Position numbers and translations under genes: made by a program. From assembly GCF_014192105.1 (NCBI RefSeq), contig NZ_JACHXK010000018.1, positions 62,001-126,000 on the forward strand: DNA of 64,000 nt, read 5' to 3'. Below, piece after piece: positions 9,781 to 17,144 of the stretch (within the stretch, counting starts at the first letter, position 1; each line of letters starts with the position of its first letter). Below the pieces are notes generated by a model, which ran no database searches, had not been told where the DNA came from, and worked only from the letters and a program-made list of their open reading frames with translations. The stretch comes from Paenibacillus phyllosphaerae (GTDB lineage: Bacteria; Bacillota; Bacilli; Paenibacillales; Paenibacillaceae).

Positions 9781-9809
9781 TTGACATTTAACAAGTGCGA
9801 TGCCATAAT
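9781..9809 (+). promoter_or_regulatory. Candidate sigma-A promoter before a strong hairpin
   Basis: TTGACA at 9781-9786 and CATAAT at 9804-9809 are 17 bases apart. Only about 35 bases later comes a 16-bp perfect hairpin, so a transcript started here would be very short unless it reads through to the GreA-like gene. Confidence 0.45.
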
Positions 9810-9844
9810 GAGCGTAAGCTATACGTTGAACGTGAATCAGGTAA

Positions 9845-9890
9845 ACAAAGGCATTCCGACTATTTTTCCGGTCGGAATGCCTTTGTGCTT
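9845..9890 (+). terminator. Strong hairpin, terminator of the glycosidase unit
   Basis: A perfect 16-bp stem (9845-9860 with 9871-9886, ACAAAGGCATTCCGAC on the left arm) encloses a T-rich 10-base loop. The T tract after it is weak (GCTTGATT), so termination may be incomplete. The palindrome would also work in the opposite direction. Confidence 0.7.
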
Positions 9891-10032
9891 GATTAGAGAA
9901 TTTTACATTTAATGTATAGTCATTCGCATAGCTAGGGGGTGTTCAAGCGAAGCCGGCAGTTTTACGCTATTGCATCTTTGGATTGGAAAAGAATGCGCGC
10001 TGCATGGTTCAAGTAAACGCAAGGAGGCCAAC

Positions 10033-10458
10033 ATGAATAACTTTGATATGAGAGATCGAATCTTACAGCAGCTTGTTCGTTTAGAAGAATCAAAAACTGA
10101 TTTTTTAGATCATTTTCCATTGCCAGCCGGTTACGAGGAACGTAGGTCCGTCGCAATCCTTATGGAGCGCTATGTGCATCGATTAGAAAAACTTCTTTTC
10201 TTTTTAACGCATGATTCGGGTTTCCGCTTAAATTTTGTCATTATTGATAGCACCGTAACCATAATGAATACTCAGTTAAACACGCTGGAGAGTTATAAAA
10301 TTTGTTTTCCCGACAACTCGGAAGTGGATGCTGGCCATATTTCGTTCTTATCTCCAATTGGCAGGCAATTGCTGCTAGCCCCCATCTATACGAACGTTAA
10401 TCTAACGGTTCCCGATGGAGAGTGCGAATACGTCGTAAATCAAATTACGTTCTCGTAA
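10033..10458 (+). CDS. GreA/GreB C-terminal domain protein with a short N-terminal helix
   Basis: 141 residues. The second half matches the GreA FKBP-like C-terminal domain: VIIDSTVTIMN, then ISFLSPIGRQLLLAPIYTNVNLTVPDGECEYVV, corresponding to the SPLGRALLG and VEVPAPGGE motifs of GreA. The N-terminal part (about 65 residues) is helical but is not a clear Gre coiled coil and lacks the acidic DYHEA tip used for transcript cleavage. It may therefore bind RNA polymerase in the secondary channel without stimulating cleavage, like Gfh or Rnk proteins. The AAGGAGG before this ATG favours it over an upstream ATG. It stands alone after a hairpin. Confidence 0.75.
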   Translation: MNNFDMRDRILQQLVRLEESKTDFLDHFPLPAGYEERRSVAILMERYVHRLEKLLFFLTHDSGFRLNFVIIDSTVTIMNTQLNTLESYKICFPDNSEVDAGHISFLSPIGRQLLLAPIYTNVNLTVPDGECEYVVNQITFS

Positions 10459-10508
10459 AGTGTAATTTTAGCAGACAGTCAGAAGTATTTTGATCCGGAG
10501 GGTAAGAT

Positions 10509-10574
10509 ATGCGTTTCGTTTCGTCGACTAACAATCTAATCAGATCATGGGGTAGTATCTACGATGAGCCATAG
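10509..10574 (+). CDS. Possible 21-residue leader peptide overlapping the ydjO-like start
   Basis: An ATG with an excellent ribosome binding site (CCGGAGGG, seven bases before) opens a 21-codon frame, MRFVSSTNNLIRSWGSIYDEP, whose stop lies 11 bases inside the next gene. Overlap of this kind can couple translation of the downstream gene. No homology is recognised, so it may simply be a chance frame. Confidence 0.35.
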   Translation: MRFVSSTNNLIRSWGSIYDEP

Positions 10575-10770
10575 TAGACTAGATCGAAAATATCAAGCCA
10601 AGGAAAGTCCGTTATATGAGACGGACGTGTGGGAGTGCAGCGACATCAAATGCGGTTGCTGGATGAGAAAGAGCATGGCATTCGTAACCGAACCACGATG
10701 TCCGCTATGCAAGTCCGAGATGGTCGGCAACATGAGAATGCTGCCAAAAGTCATTACTACCGCAAATTAA
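10564..10770 (+). CDS. ydjO: YdjO-family small zinc-ribbon-like protein
   Basis: 68 residues resembling Bacillus subtilis YdjO, a cold-inducible protein of unknown biochemical role. The key pattern is VWECSDIKCGCWMRK followed by EPRCPLCKSEM and a C-terminal MRMLP. The CxxC pairs suggest a small zinc ribbon. GGGGTAG precedes the ATG at a longish spacing, and the start is overlapped by a short frame with a better ribosome binding site, so translation may depend on that frame. A perfect 13-bp hairpin terminator follows 10 bases after the stop. Confidence 0.8.
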   Translation: MSHSRLDRKYQAKESPLYETDVWECSDIKCGCWMRKSMAFVTEPRCPLCKSEMVGNMRMLPKVITTAN

Positions 10771-10780
10771 ATACGTAACG

Positions 10781-10820
10781 AAGATGGGCTAAGGGTCGAT
10801 ATCGAACTTAGCCCATCTTT
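10781..10820 (+). terminator. Terminator after the ydjO-like gene
   Basis: AAGATGGGCTAAG (10781-10793) pairs perfectly with CTTAGCCCATCTT (10807-10819), with a short T run after it. Confidence 0.8.
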
Positions 10821-10975
10821 GCGTCCAGATTGCATAATTCGCCATAATTTGACACAGAAAACTCGATTCTGTCATTTATTGTCTGTGAAATTAGCTAGAA
10901 AGTCTCTGGGACGGATTGGAAGATTCAACGAAAATAGTACATGTTGCAAATGCTGAAGTCATAGGGGGACGAAAC

Positions 10976-11596
10976 ATGAAGAAACGTTGGATGACGGGGA
11001 TTATTATCGCAGCCGGCCTACTCGTGCCCGCCACCGTATGGGCGGCGGCAGGTACTCAGATTAAAGCTCAGTTGGCCCCGCATATTACGCTGCTTTTGGA
11101 AGGACGCATGATCGGCACGCCAGCGGATGCTCCAATCACGTACAATGGCAAAACGTATGTGCCGCTTCGATTGGTCAGCGAGTCGCTTGGCTATGAGGCG
11201 AAATGGGACGGACAGAATAATACGATCGCCATCACGGTGCCGCAAGAAGATTATCCGCTTATTAAAAACGATGCGGTCGAGATTTTGACGACCGAAGGGA
11301 AACATGATTTTATTACGTCGATGAACAGCGCGTACTTTTTGGGCGGCATTAATTTAGACTTCGCTTACACGTTAACCAAGGATGTATCGCGTCCGCCTGT
11401 CATCGTGATGGAAATGCTCAATAAGGACCAGACCGTGCTGACGAGCGAAACGAAGCTGCTCAAAACAAAAGCGGGTACGTATACGGACTTCGTGATCGGC
11501 GATAAGATCCGCCTTCCTTATAGCATCAAGATGGCCCACGAAGACGTGACCAAACAGATGGCCAAAGACTATTACTTCCGCATTACGATTAAATGA
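10976..11596 (+). CDS. Secreted copper amine oxidase N-terminal (stalk) domain protein
   Basis: 206 residues. A signal peptide (MKKRWMTGIIIAAGLLVPATVWAAA) is followed by a stalk-domain repeat at about 35-80 (ITLLLEGRMIGTPADAPITYNGKTYVPLRLVSESLGYEAKWDGQNNTIAIT), the PF07833 module common in Paenibacillus surface proteins. The name refers to a domain also seen in amine oxidases; no oxidase catalytic region is present. The rest is an unrecognised beta-rich domain. ATAGGGGGA precedes the chosen ATG; an upstream in-frame ATG would put 20 polar residues before the signal peptide. A single-gene unit with its own terminator. Confidence 0.85.
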   Translation: MKKRWMTGIIIAAGLLVPATVWAAAGTQIKAQLAPHITLLLEGRMIGTPADAPITYNGKTYVPLRLVSESLGYEAKWDGQNNTIAITVPQEDYPLIKNDAVEILTTEGKHDFITSMNSAYFLGGINLDFAYTLTKDVSRPPVIVMEMLNKDQTVLTSETKLLKTKAGTYTDFVIGDKIRLPYSIKMAHEDVTKQMAKDYYFRITIK

Positions 11597-11643
11597 TGGT
11601 AGAACTAATTATTCAAAACTTAATACCGGCTATCTCGGATCTT

Positions 11644-11690
11644 GGCCCGCTTCTTCATTAAAAGATGGAGAAGCGGGCCGTATTTGATTT
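11644..11690 (+). terminator. Terminator-like hairpin after the stalk-domain gene
   Basis: GGCCCGCTTCT (11644-11654) pairs with AGAAGCGGGCC (11669-11679). The following T tract is interrupted (GTATTTGATTT). Confidence 0.65.
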
Positions 11691-11714
11691 CATCCGTTCC
11701 AACTGATTTTCTCT

Positions 11715-11744
11715 TTGTACAGTTTAAACACGAGGTGCTATAAT
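11715..11744 (+). promoter_or_regulatory. Sigma-A promoter of the YmcC-like gene
   Basis: TTGTAC (11715-11720) and a consensus TATAAT (11739-11744) are separated by 18 bases, and the start codon follows about 37 bases after the -10. Confidence 0.6.
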
Positions 11745-11781
11745 TTCCTTATCCTTCCATGAAAATTGAGGAGAAAGGGGA

Positions 11782-12336
11782 ATGAACATGAGTCTGGTTG
11801 CTTGGGCCATCGCCGCAAGCGAAGTCCTCTTCTGGGTCGTCATTCTTATTGGACTTATTGCCCGTTATAAGTTCGGACGCAAGAAACTGGGGCTGTTCTT
11901 CCTGGCGTTAACCCCTGTCATCGACATCTTCCTGCTCGTCACGACGAGCATCGATCTTCACCGGGGAGCCACCGCAACCGTCGCGCACGCCCTCGCTGGC
12001 GTCTATATCGGCGTCTCGCTCGCTTTCGGATCAAGCATGATTAAGTGGGCGGATGAACGGTTCCGCTATTATGTCACCAAGCAAGGGGATAAACCAGCCA
12101 AACGGTACGGGATGGACCACGCCCGTCATTATTTCAAGGGCTGGATCCGGCATGTGATCGCTTTTGCTATCGGTGCCGGGATGCTGTACGGACTTATTCT
12201 CTACATTGATGATCCGCAGCGGACAGAAGCGATTCGAGGCGTGCTTCGGCTGTGGTCGATCATCGTCGGAATCGATCTCTTAATAACGGTGACGTACTTC
12301 ATCTGGCCGCGAGAACCAAAGAAGGTCGGCAAATGA
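11782..12336 (+). CDS. YmcC-like integral membrane protein
   Basis: 184 residues with four or five predicted membrane helices (about 5-27, 34-54, 62-80, 122-145 and 155-176). It resembles B. subtilis YmcC, a membrane protein without known function, by the segments LLVTTSIDLHRGATAT, MIKWADERF and AKHY/ARHYFKGWIRHV. AGAAAGGGG precedes the ATG. A good promoter lies upstream and a terminator 15 bases downstream, so the gene forms its own unit. No enzymatic motif is visible. Confidence 0.75.
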   Translation: MNMSLVAWAIAASEVLFWVVILIGLIARYKFGRKKLGLFFLALTPVIDIFLLVTTSIDLHRGATATVAHALAGVYIGVSLAFGSSMIKWADERFRYYVTKQGDKPAKRYGMDHARHYFKGWIRHVIAFAIGAGMLYGLILYIDDPQRTEAIRGVLRLWSIIVGIDLLITVTYFIWPREPKKVGK

Positions 12337-12350
12337 TGGTTACAATTTGA

Positions 12351-12377
12351 GATCCGCTAATCAAGCGGGTCTTTTTT
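12351..12377 (+). terminator. Terminator after the YmcC-like gene
   Basis: GATCCGCT pairs with AGCGGGTC around AATCA, followed by six T. The same hairpin, differing by one loop base, follows the sensor kinase gene at 41243. Confidence 0.85.
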
Positions 12378-12502
12378 GTTATTTCAACGGCGGTTATCAG
12401 AAGCTAATCTCCCAACCTCACTTCACAATGAATTAAAACACAAAGACTAGGCTATATGGTATTTTTTAAGGGAAATTTGGTAAGGGAAGAGGGGTACCCG
12501 AC

Positions 12503-13258
12503 GTGAATGATCTAACGCATGTAACTTCCGATTACGAAACCTATGTATCTTTTCTAGAACAGAAGCGGATTCGGGATATGAGCCAGCGGCCGGAGGAATG
12601 GGTCATCTCGAATAGTCTGCCGAAGAAGATTACGAAGGATGGACAAATGAATCATTTTCGCGGCAGCACATCCGTCATCCGATTATCTCTGCCCGATCGA
12701 GAAGCGTGCCAAGCCGCACAGACACGGTTGCTGAGGGAACTCGGGAGTCGTCTTGTCCCGCTTCTGCCCGAAACTTTTCACCTCACCATCCATTGTTTCA
12801 GCAATGAGAACAATACACCGGGCGGAGTTCAAGCGGTTCTAGCGGATGTCGATAAACGCGAAGGTGAAATTGCTGCAGCATTTCGGCTCATCGCCGAACA
12901 ATACGGCGGACAGTCCATCCGAATGCGCTCCTTGGGCGCAAGCACGAACGGAAAAGATGTGGCGAGCGTCAAATACGCGCCTGCTTCCGAACGGGACTAT
13001 ACGATATTAATGGATTTGTACAACCGGATGAATAAGCTATTTCCGGAGAACGGTGATTATGTACCGCATGTTTCGTTAGCCTACTTCAAGCTCGAGAAGC
13101 TGAGCAAGGAAGAGATCGACAACCTATACGCAACGCTTGAGCAGATTCATGAAGAGCTACCGCTAGATATCGAGTTGGACATTGATCGCTTCGTGTACCA
13201 ACATCATGAGCATATGAACGACTTCCGGGATATCTTCTCGATCCGTGAATTGCGGTAG
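12503..13258 (+). CDS. 2H phosphoesterase (2'-5' RNA ligase-like) superfamily protein
   Basis: 251 residues. It carries the two HxT/S motifs that define this superfamily: His93-Leu-Thr95 in FHLTIHCF and His189-Val-Ser191 in VPHVSLAYF. In known members these two histidines act on 2',3'-cyclic phosphates or RNA termini in the cytoplasm. The substrate of this protein cannot be predicted. The GTG start has GAGGGG at good spacing. It is monocistronic and ends in a strong terminator shared with the convergent importer operon. Confidence 0.8.
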   Translation: MNDLTHVTSDYETYVSFLEQKRIRDMSQRPEEWVISNSLPKKITKDGQMNHFRGSTSVIRLSLPDREACQAAQTRLLRELGSRLVPLLPETFHLTIHCFSNENNTPGGVQAVLADVDKREGEIAAAFRLIAEQYGGQSIRMRSLGASTNGKDVASVKYAPASERDYTILMDLYNRMNKLFPENGDYVPHVSLAYFKLEKLSKEEIDNLYATLEQIHEELPLDIELDIDRFVYQHHEHMNDFRDIFSIRELR

Positions 13259-13364
13259 ATCAGAATCGCTTATCAGATCCGCGAAAATGACGGCTCCTAT
13301 GTCCAACAATTGTCATACAACGGTATCCGCTGATTGCATCCGAATGGATGAGAACGGGGAAAAT

Positions 13365-13411
13365 GCCGGCGACTTATGCACTTGCGCATAAGTCGCCGGC
13401 TTTCTTTTTTT
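13365..13411. terminator. Bidirectional terminator between convergent genes
   Basis: A perfect 15-bp stem (13365-13379 with 13386-13400; left arm GCCGGCGACTTATGC) is followed by TTTCTTTTTTT on the plus strand. It lies between the 2H gene (plus) and the solute-binding lipoprotein gene (minus). Confidence 0.85.
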
Positions 13412-13428
13412 CTATTCGTCATTCTCGC

Positions 13429-14961
13429 TTACGGCTGATTCGCCTTATACCATTCGGAGAACTGCTTCTGATACTCGGCGATGTATTTGTCCAGGCCGGC
13501 CGTCTTCAGCTTCTCAAGCGCTTTCGGGAAGTTCGATTCGTAATCCAGGAACCCGCTCGCGATCGGCGCCAAGAACTCGGAGAAGACGCCGTTCATTTTC
13601 GTTTCTTCGTTCTTCACAGGCGTATTGTCGAAGTTGAAGCCGGCCGCCTTGGAGATGATGGCGCCGTCGTCCCACGATTTGTACTGCGCAATGAAGTCGT
13701 CCGGAACCGACTTATCGAAGCGCATGAAATTTTTATTCATGAGCAGCCAATCCGGGATCAGCTCATCGGTCGTGTTGCGCGTCAGACGGCCGTTCTCATC
13801 AATCGTGTAGTCTGTATCCTTAAGACCGTAGGCGAACAGATCATACAATTCCTGATTCTTCTGCAGCAGGTTGAAGAACATTACATAACGCTCAGGATCG
13901 GCGGCATTGGCCGATACGAACCAGGCGGTGCTGTACGTGCCCCGGCTAATATTCGGCAGATCTTTGCTTAGAAAATAGTTCGTCAGCTTCGCGGTAGGAA
14001 CGGCCTGCGTGATGGCGGCCGCGCCTTCGAACGGACGTGCCGCGGTTCCAGCCCAGAACATCGCCTTGCCGGAGTTCCAGTCGGATTGGAGCTGAGGCGA
14101 GTTGGTCGCCGCGTATTTCGGAATAATGCCCTTCGAATACCAGCCTCGCATAATCTCGGCGTATGCCTTGAATTCCTCGCTCTCGAACCAGCTGATGATC
14201 TGATCGTCCTTAGCCGCTTCGTCCACCGCCAGGAAGTCGTTCAGCCAATACAGATTCTTGTCCGTATATTCGTACATCAGTAATCTGCGGGCGTCGGTTG
14301 CCGCGTAGCCGACCAGATCCGGATGCTTCTCATGCACCTTATCGTAGAACTGCTCCAGCTCGGCCAGGGAAGTAATTGCGCTCATGCCGACCTCCTCGAG
14401 CAAATCTTGACGGGCCAAGACGCTGTAGAATTCCGCCGAGTTCGGCTTGTTGCCTACCGGTACCGCGTACTGCTTGCCTCCGAGTTGGAACGCTTTGAAA
14501 GAGGCTTCATCGACCGTGTTCTTCGTATCCGCGGCAGCCGCGCCGTCCATATACGGCGTCAAATCGGCGTACAATCCTTTGGCCACCGATTTGACCATGT
14601 AGTTCGTGTCGGTGTACGTGGCGAAATCCTCGCCGGTCGACAGCATGAGATCGGTCTTGCCGCCGCCGTATTCGGTCCAGGGCAGGAACTGGAATTCCAC
14701 CTCGGCATTGATTTCTTTTTTGATGATGTCATTGAACTCCGCTTTGGACAATTCCTTCATCCGGTTGGATTCCTCGCCGTACAGCACGATCTTCAGCTTA
14801 GCCGGCTTCAAGCCCTCCGGAGCGCTTTCATTGCTGCCGTTCGCGGCCGTCTCTTCCGGTGCCGTCTGCTCTCCCGCCGAACCGCCGTTGTTGTTGCTGC
14901 ACGCGGATAACAGAAGCATTGCCGATAATGCCGAACCTAACCAGACCCTTGTTTTGACCAT
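13429..14961 (-). CDS. Oligosaccharide-binding lipoprotein (LplA-like) of the minus-strand importer
   Basis: 510 residues. The signal peptide ends with lipobox LLSAC and lipid-modified Cys21, followed by an Asn/Gly/Glu linker. The mature part is an LplA/family 1 binding protein (KLKIVLYGEESNRMKELS near the start, QFSEWYKANQP at the end). The ATG is chosen because GGAGGG lies seven bases before it; a longer version would begin with 14 polar residues. It is the last gene of an operon behind two permeases (16930 to 13429). The adjacent plant cell wall genes suggest a xylan- or pectin-derived ligand, an inference. Confidence 0.9.
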   Translation of the reverse strand: MVKTRVWLGSALSAMLLLSACSNNNGGSAGEQTAPEETAANGSNESAPEGLKPAKLKIVLYGEESNRMKELSKAEFNDIIKKEINAEVEFQFLPWTEYGGGKTDLMLSTGEDFATYTDTNYMVKSVAKGLYADLTPYMDGAAAADTKNTVDEASFKAFQLGGKQYAVPVGNKPNSAEFYSVLARQDLLEEVGMSAITSLAELEQFYDKVHEKHPDLVGYAATDARRLLMYEYTDKNLYWLNDFLAVDEAAKDDQIISWFESEEFKAYAEIMRGWYSKGIIPKYAATNSPQLQSDWNSGKAMFWAGTAARPFEGAAAITQAVPTAKLTNYFLSKDLPNISRGTYSTAWFVSANAADPERYVMFFNLLQKNQELYDLFAYGLKDTDYTIDENGRLTRNTTDELIPDWLLMNKNFMRFDKSVPDDFIAQYKSWDDGAIISKAAGFNFDNTPVKNEETKMNGVFSEFLAPIASGFLDYESNFPKALEKLKTAGLDKYIAEYQKQFSEWYKANQP

Positions 14962-15076
14962 GTCATAACCCTCCGATTCGTATGATCTTGCTTCTATTGT
15001 CAAGCGGCATGAAGGTATGCCTGATCCGTATCGCTCCGGTCACCTTTACCATCATACCGTGGACAAGCTTCGTTCG

Positions 15077-15961
15077 TCAGCCTTTTACGGAACCGACGAT
15101 AATACCGCGGACAAAATACCGCTGCAGGAACGGATACAGCACCGCGATCGGCAGCACGGTCAGGCATGTCATCGCCATCTTGGCCGATTCGAGCGGCGGC
15201 GCGATCGTCACTCCGCTGATCTGCGCATTGGTACCCGATGCGAGATATTGAATGTTGGCCATCATGTAATACATCATGTATTGGATCGTATACAGCTTCT
15301 CGTCCGAGACGAGCATCAGCGGCAGGTAGAAATCGTTCCAGAACTGCAGCGCGTAGAAGAGCGAGATCGTCACGAGACCGACCTGGCCGAGCGGCAGCAT
15401 AATGCGGAAGAAGATGCGGAAGTGTCCCGCGCCGTCCATCTGCGCGGATTCGATCACCTCGTGCGGAATGCTCTTGAAGTAGTTCGCCTGCAGATACATC
15501 AAGAATACGTTCATCAGATAAGGGACGAAGAGACCGGCCAGCGTATCGTCGAGATGATAGTATTTGGTGCACAAAATATACCAAGGCAGCGTGCCCCCGC
15601 TGAACAGCATCGTGAAATAAGCGAGAAACGCGAAGGAATTCCGGAAGCGGAAGCCCTTAGCCGTGATGACATACGCAAAGGCGGTCGTGACGAGCACGGC
15701 GCACACCGTCCCGAGCACGGTGACGATAACGGAAGTCATATACGCCCGCAGAATTTGCTCGGCTTTGGATCCGAACATGAAAGTGTACGTCTCCAGCGTG
15801 AACCCACGGGGGAGGAAGGAGTAGCCTTCCGCGGCCAGCCGCGATTCCGTCGACAGGGAGCCGGAGACGGCAAGCACGAAGGGTGCCAGGCAGATCAGGG
15901 CGAATACGCCGATACATAGATAAAAGAAGGCGATAAGCGTTCGGTTCTCTTGATTGGGCAT
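15077..15961 (-). CDS. LplC/MalG-type sugar ABC permease
   Basis: 294 residues with about six membrane helices and the EAA loop ESAQMDGAGHFRIFFRIMLPL. The C-terminus YFVRGIIVGSVKG is typical of the LplC branch. It begins 12 bases after the LplB-type permease stop, with AGGAG before the ATG. It works with that permease and the lipoprotein to import an oligosaccharide; the ATPase is not encoded nearby. Confidence 0.9.
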   Translation of the reverse strand: MPNQENRTLIAFFYLCIGVFALICLAPFVLAVSGSLSTESRLAAEGYSFLPRGFTLETYTFMFGSKAEQILRAYMTSVIVTVLGTVCAVLVTTAFAYVITAKGFRFRNSFAFLAYFTMLFSGGTLPWYILCTKYYHLDDTLAGLFVPYLMNVFLMYLQANYFKSIPHEVIESAQMDGAGHFRIFFRIMLPLGQVGLVTISLFYALQFWNDFYLPLMLVSDEKLYTIQYMMYYMMANIQYLASGTNAQISGVTIAPPLESAKMAMTCLTVLPIAVLYPFLQRYFVRGIIVGSVKG

Positions 15962-15973
15962 CTCACATGTCTC

Positions 15974-16930
15974 CTAGAATAGTTTACTTTCCTTGTCGTA
16001 CCAGCCGGCCAGCTTGTTCGCGATCAGAACAAGCACAAGTCCGAAAACGGACTGATAGAGCGTGATGGCCGAGGCGAAGCCGAATTCGCCCGAACGGATC
16101 GCCGTCCGGTAGACGTACACGTCGATAATATCGGTCGTCGGCAGCAGCAGCGGATTCAGGAAGGTAACGCCCATAATCATGCTGAGATCGCCCTTGAGCA
16201 TGCCGCCGATACTGAGCAGCGTCAGCAGAATAATGGATGGGATGAGCAGCGGCAGCGTAATGCGCGTGATGAGCTGCATCCTGGAAGCGCCGTCAATTCT
16301 GGCCGCTTCATAATAGGAAGTGTCGATCCCCTGGAGCACGGCGTAGTAGATGATGGCGCCATAGCCGGCGCTCTTCCAGATGTTGGCGAGCACGAGCACG
16401 ATGACGAACAGCCACGGATGGGCGTACCAGTCGACAGGTGCAAGTCCGGTCCACTCGAGCAGACGGTTCACCAGTCCCTTATCGAAATCCAACAGGGAGA
16501 ACAGAATCGCGCCGATGACGATCCACGAAATAAAATGCGGGAAGAACATGACGCTCTGGGTCACTTTAATGAATCCTTTGCTCCTGAGCTCGTTCAAGAT
16601 AATGGCGATCGCTACCGAGAAGAACGTGCCGGTCAGCATGTACAGGACGTTCAGCATGACCGTATTGCGCGTCGCGCGGATCGCGCTGTCCAGACTCGAG
16701 AAGAAGAAGTCGAAATTATCGAATCCCGCCCAAGGGCTGCCGAATATGCCGCCGTTGTAATTGTAATTTTTGAATACGAGGATGAGGCCGCTCATCGGCA
16801 AGTACGCGAACAAGATGAGCACGATCACGCCGGGCAGCGCCAGCAGGAATAGAGGATAGTCGCTGCGCAGGGTATTGAACCGTCTTTTGCGCCTGGCCGT
16901 TCGTTCCAGCCGCAAGGCTTCTTCGGACAT
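15974..16930 (-). CDS. LplB-type sugar ABC permease
   Basis: 318 residues. After a basic N-terminus come about six membrane helices with FKNYNYNGGIFGSPWAGFDNF, typical of LplB, and the EAA loop EAARIDGASRMQLITRITLPL. The ATG is preferred to a GTG nine bases upstream because the AAAAAAGGAG ribosome binding site lies only one base before that GTG but ten bases before the ATG. First gene of the minus-strand importer operon. Just upstream (17 kb) the AraC-type regulator gene runs in the same direction. Confidence 0.88.
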   Translation of the reverse strand: MSEEALRLERTARRKRRFNTLRSDYPLFLLALPGVIVLILFAYLPMSGLILVFKNYNYNGGIFGSPWAGFDNFDFFFSSLDSAIRATRNTVMLNVLYMLTGTFFSVAIAIILNELRSKGFIKVTQSVMFFPHFISWIVIGAILFSLLDFDKGLVNRLLEWTGLAPVDWYAHPWLFVIVLVLANIWKSAGYGAIIYYAVLQGIDTSYYEAARIDGASRMQLITRITLPLLIPSIILLTLLSIGGMLKGDLSMIMGVTFLNPLLLPTTDIIDVYVYRTAIRSGEFGFASAITLYQSVFGLVLVLIANKLAGWYDKESKLF

Positions 16931-17043
16931 CGGGGACACACTCCTTTTTTGATTTGAGCATATCGTCGCCGCAATGTAAGCGCCATCACAAAGTGAAAAC
17001 GCTTAATTAACGCCCCTTGAAGCAGCTTAAAAAAAGTAAAAAA

Positions 17044-17077
17044 GCTTAAAAAGGCCGTAGTTACAGCCTTTTTAAGC
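17044..17077. repeat. Long AT-rich hairpin in the space before the importer operon
   Basis: GCTTAAAAAGGC (17044-17055) pairs with GCCTTTTTAAGC (17066-17077), and the stem extends inward with one G-T pair to a 2-base loop. It lies between the regulator terminator and the importer start, and could be a second terminator or an operator. Confidence 0.5.
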
Positions 17078-17088
17078 CTTAATGAACA

Positions 17089-17120
17089 ACAAAAACCCCC
17101 GAAAGCCGAAGCTGACGGGG
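17089..17120 (-). terminator. Terminator of the sensor-AraC regulator gene
   Basis: Read on the minus strand, CCCCG pairs with CGGGG outside an AGC-TTCG-GCT tetraloop hairpin, followed by TTTTTGTTG. It lies 25 bases after the regulator stop. Confidence 0.8.
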
Positions 17121-17144
17121 AGAGGGGTGGGGGAGGCAATGGGA

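Noticed and set aside
15017-15919. 300-codon plus-strand reading frame
   Set aside because: It lies antisense to the LplC-type permease, is rich in Arg, His, Gln and Glu as expected from a reversed GC-rich membrane gene, and has no recognisable domain.
17002-17016. cre-like sequence before the minus-strand importer operon
   Set aside because: Two mismatches at constrained positions, so not listed as a site.
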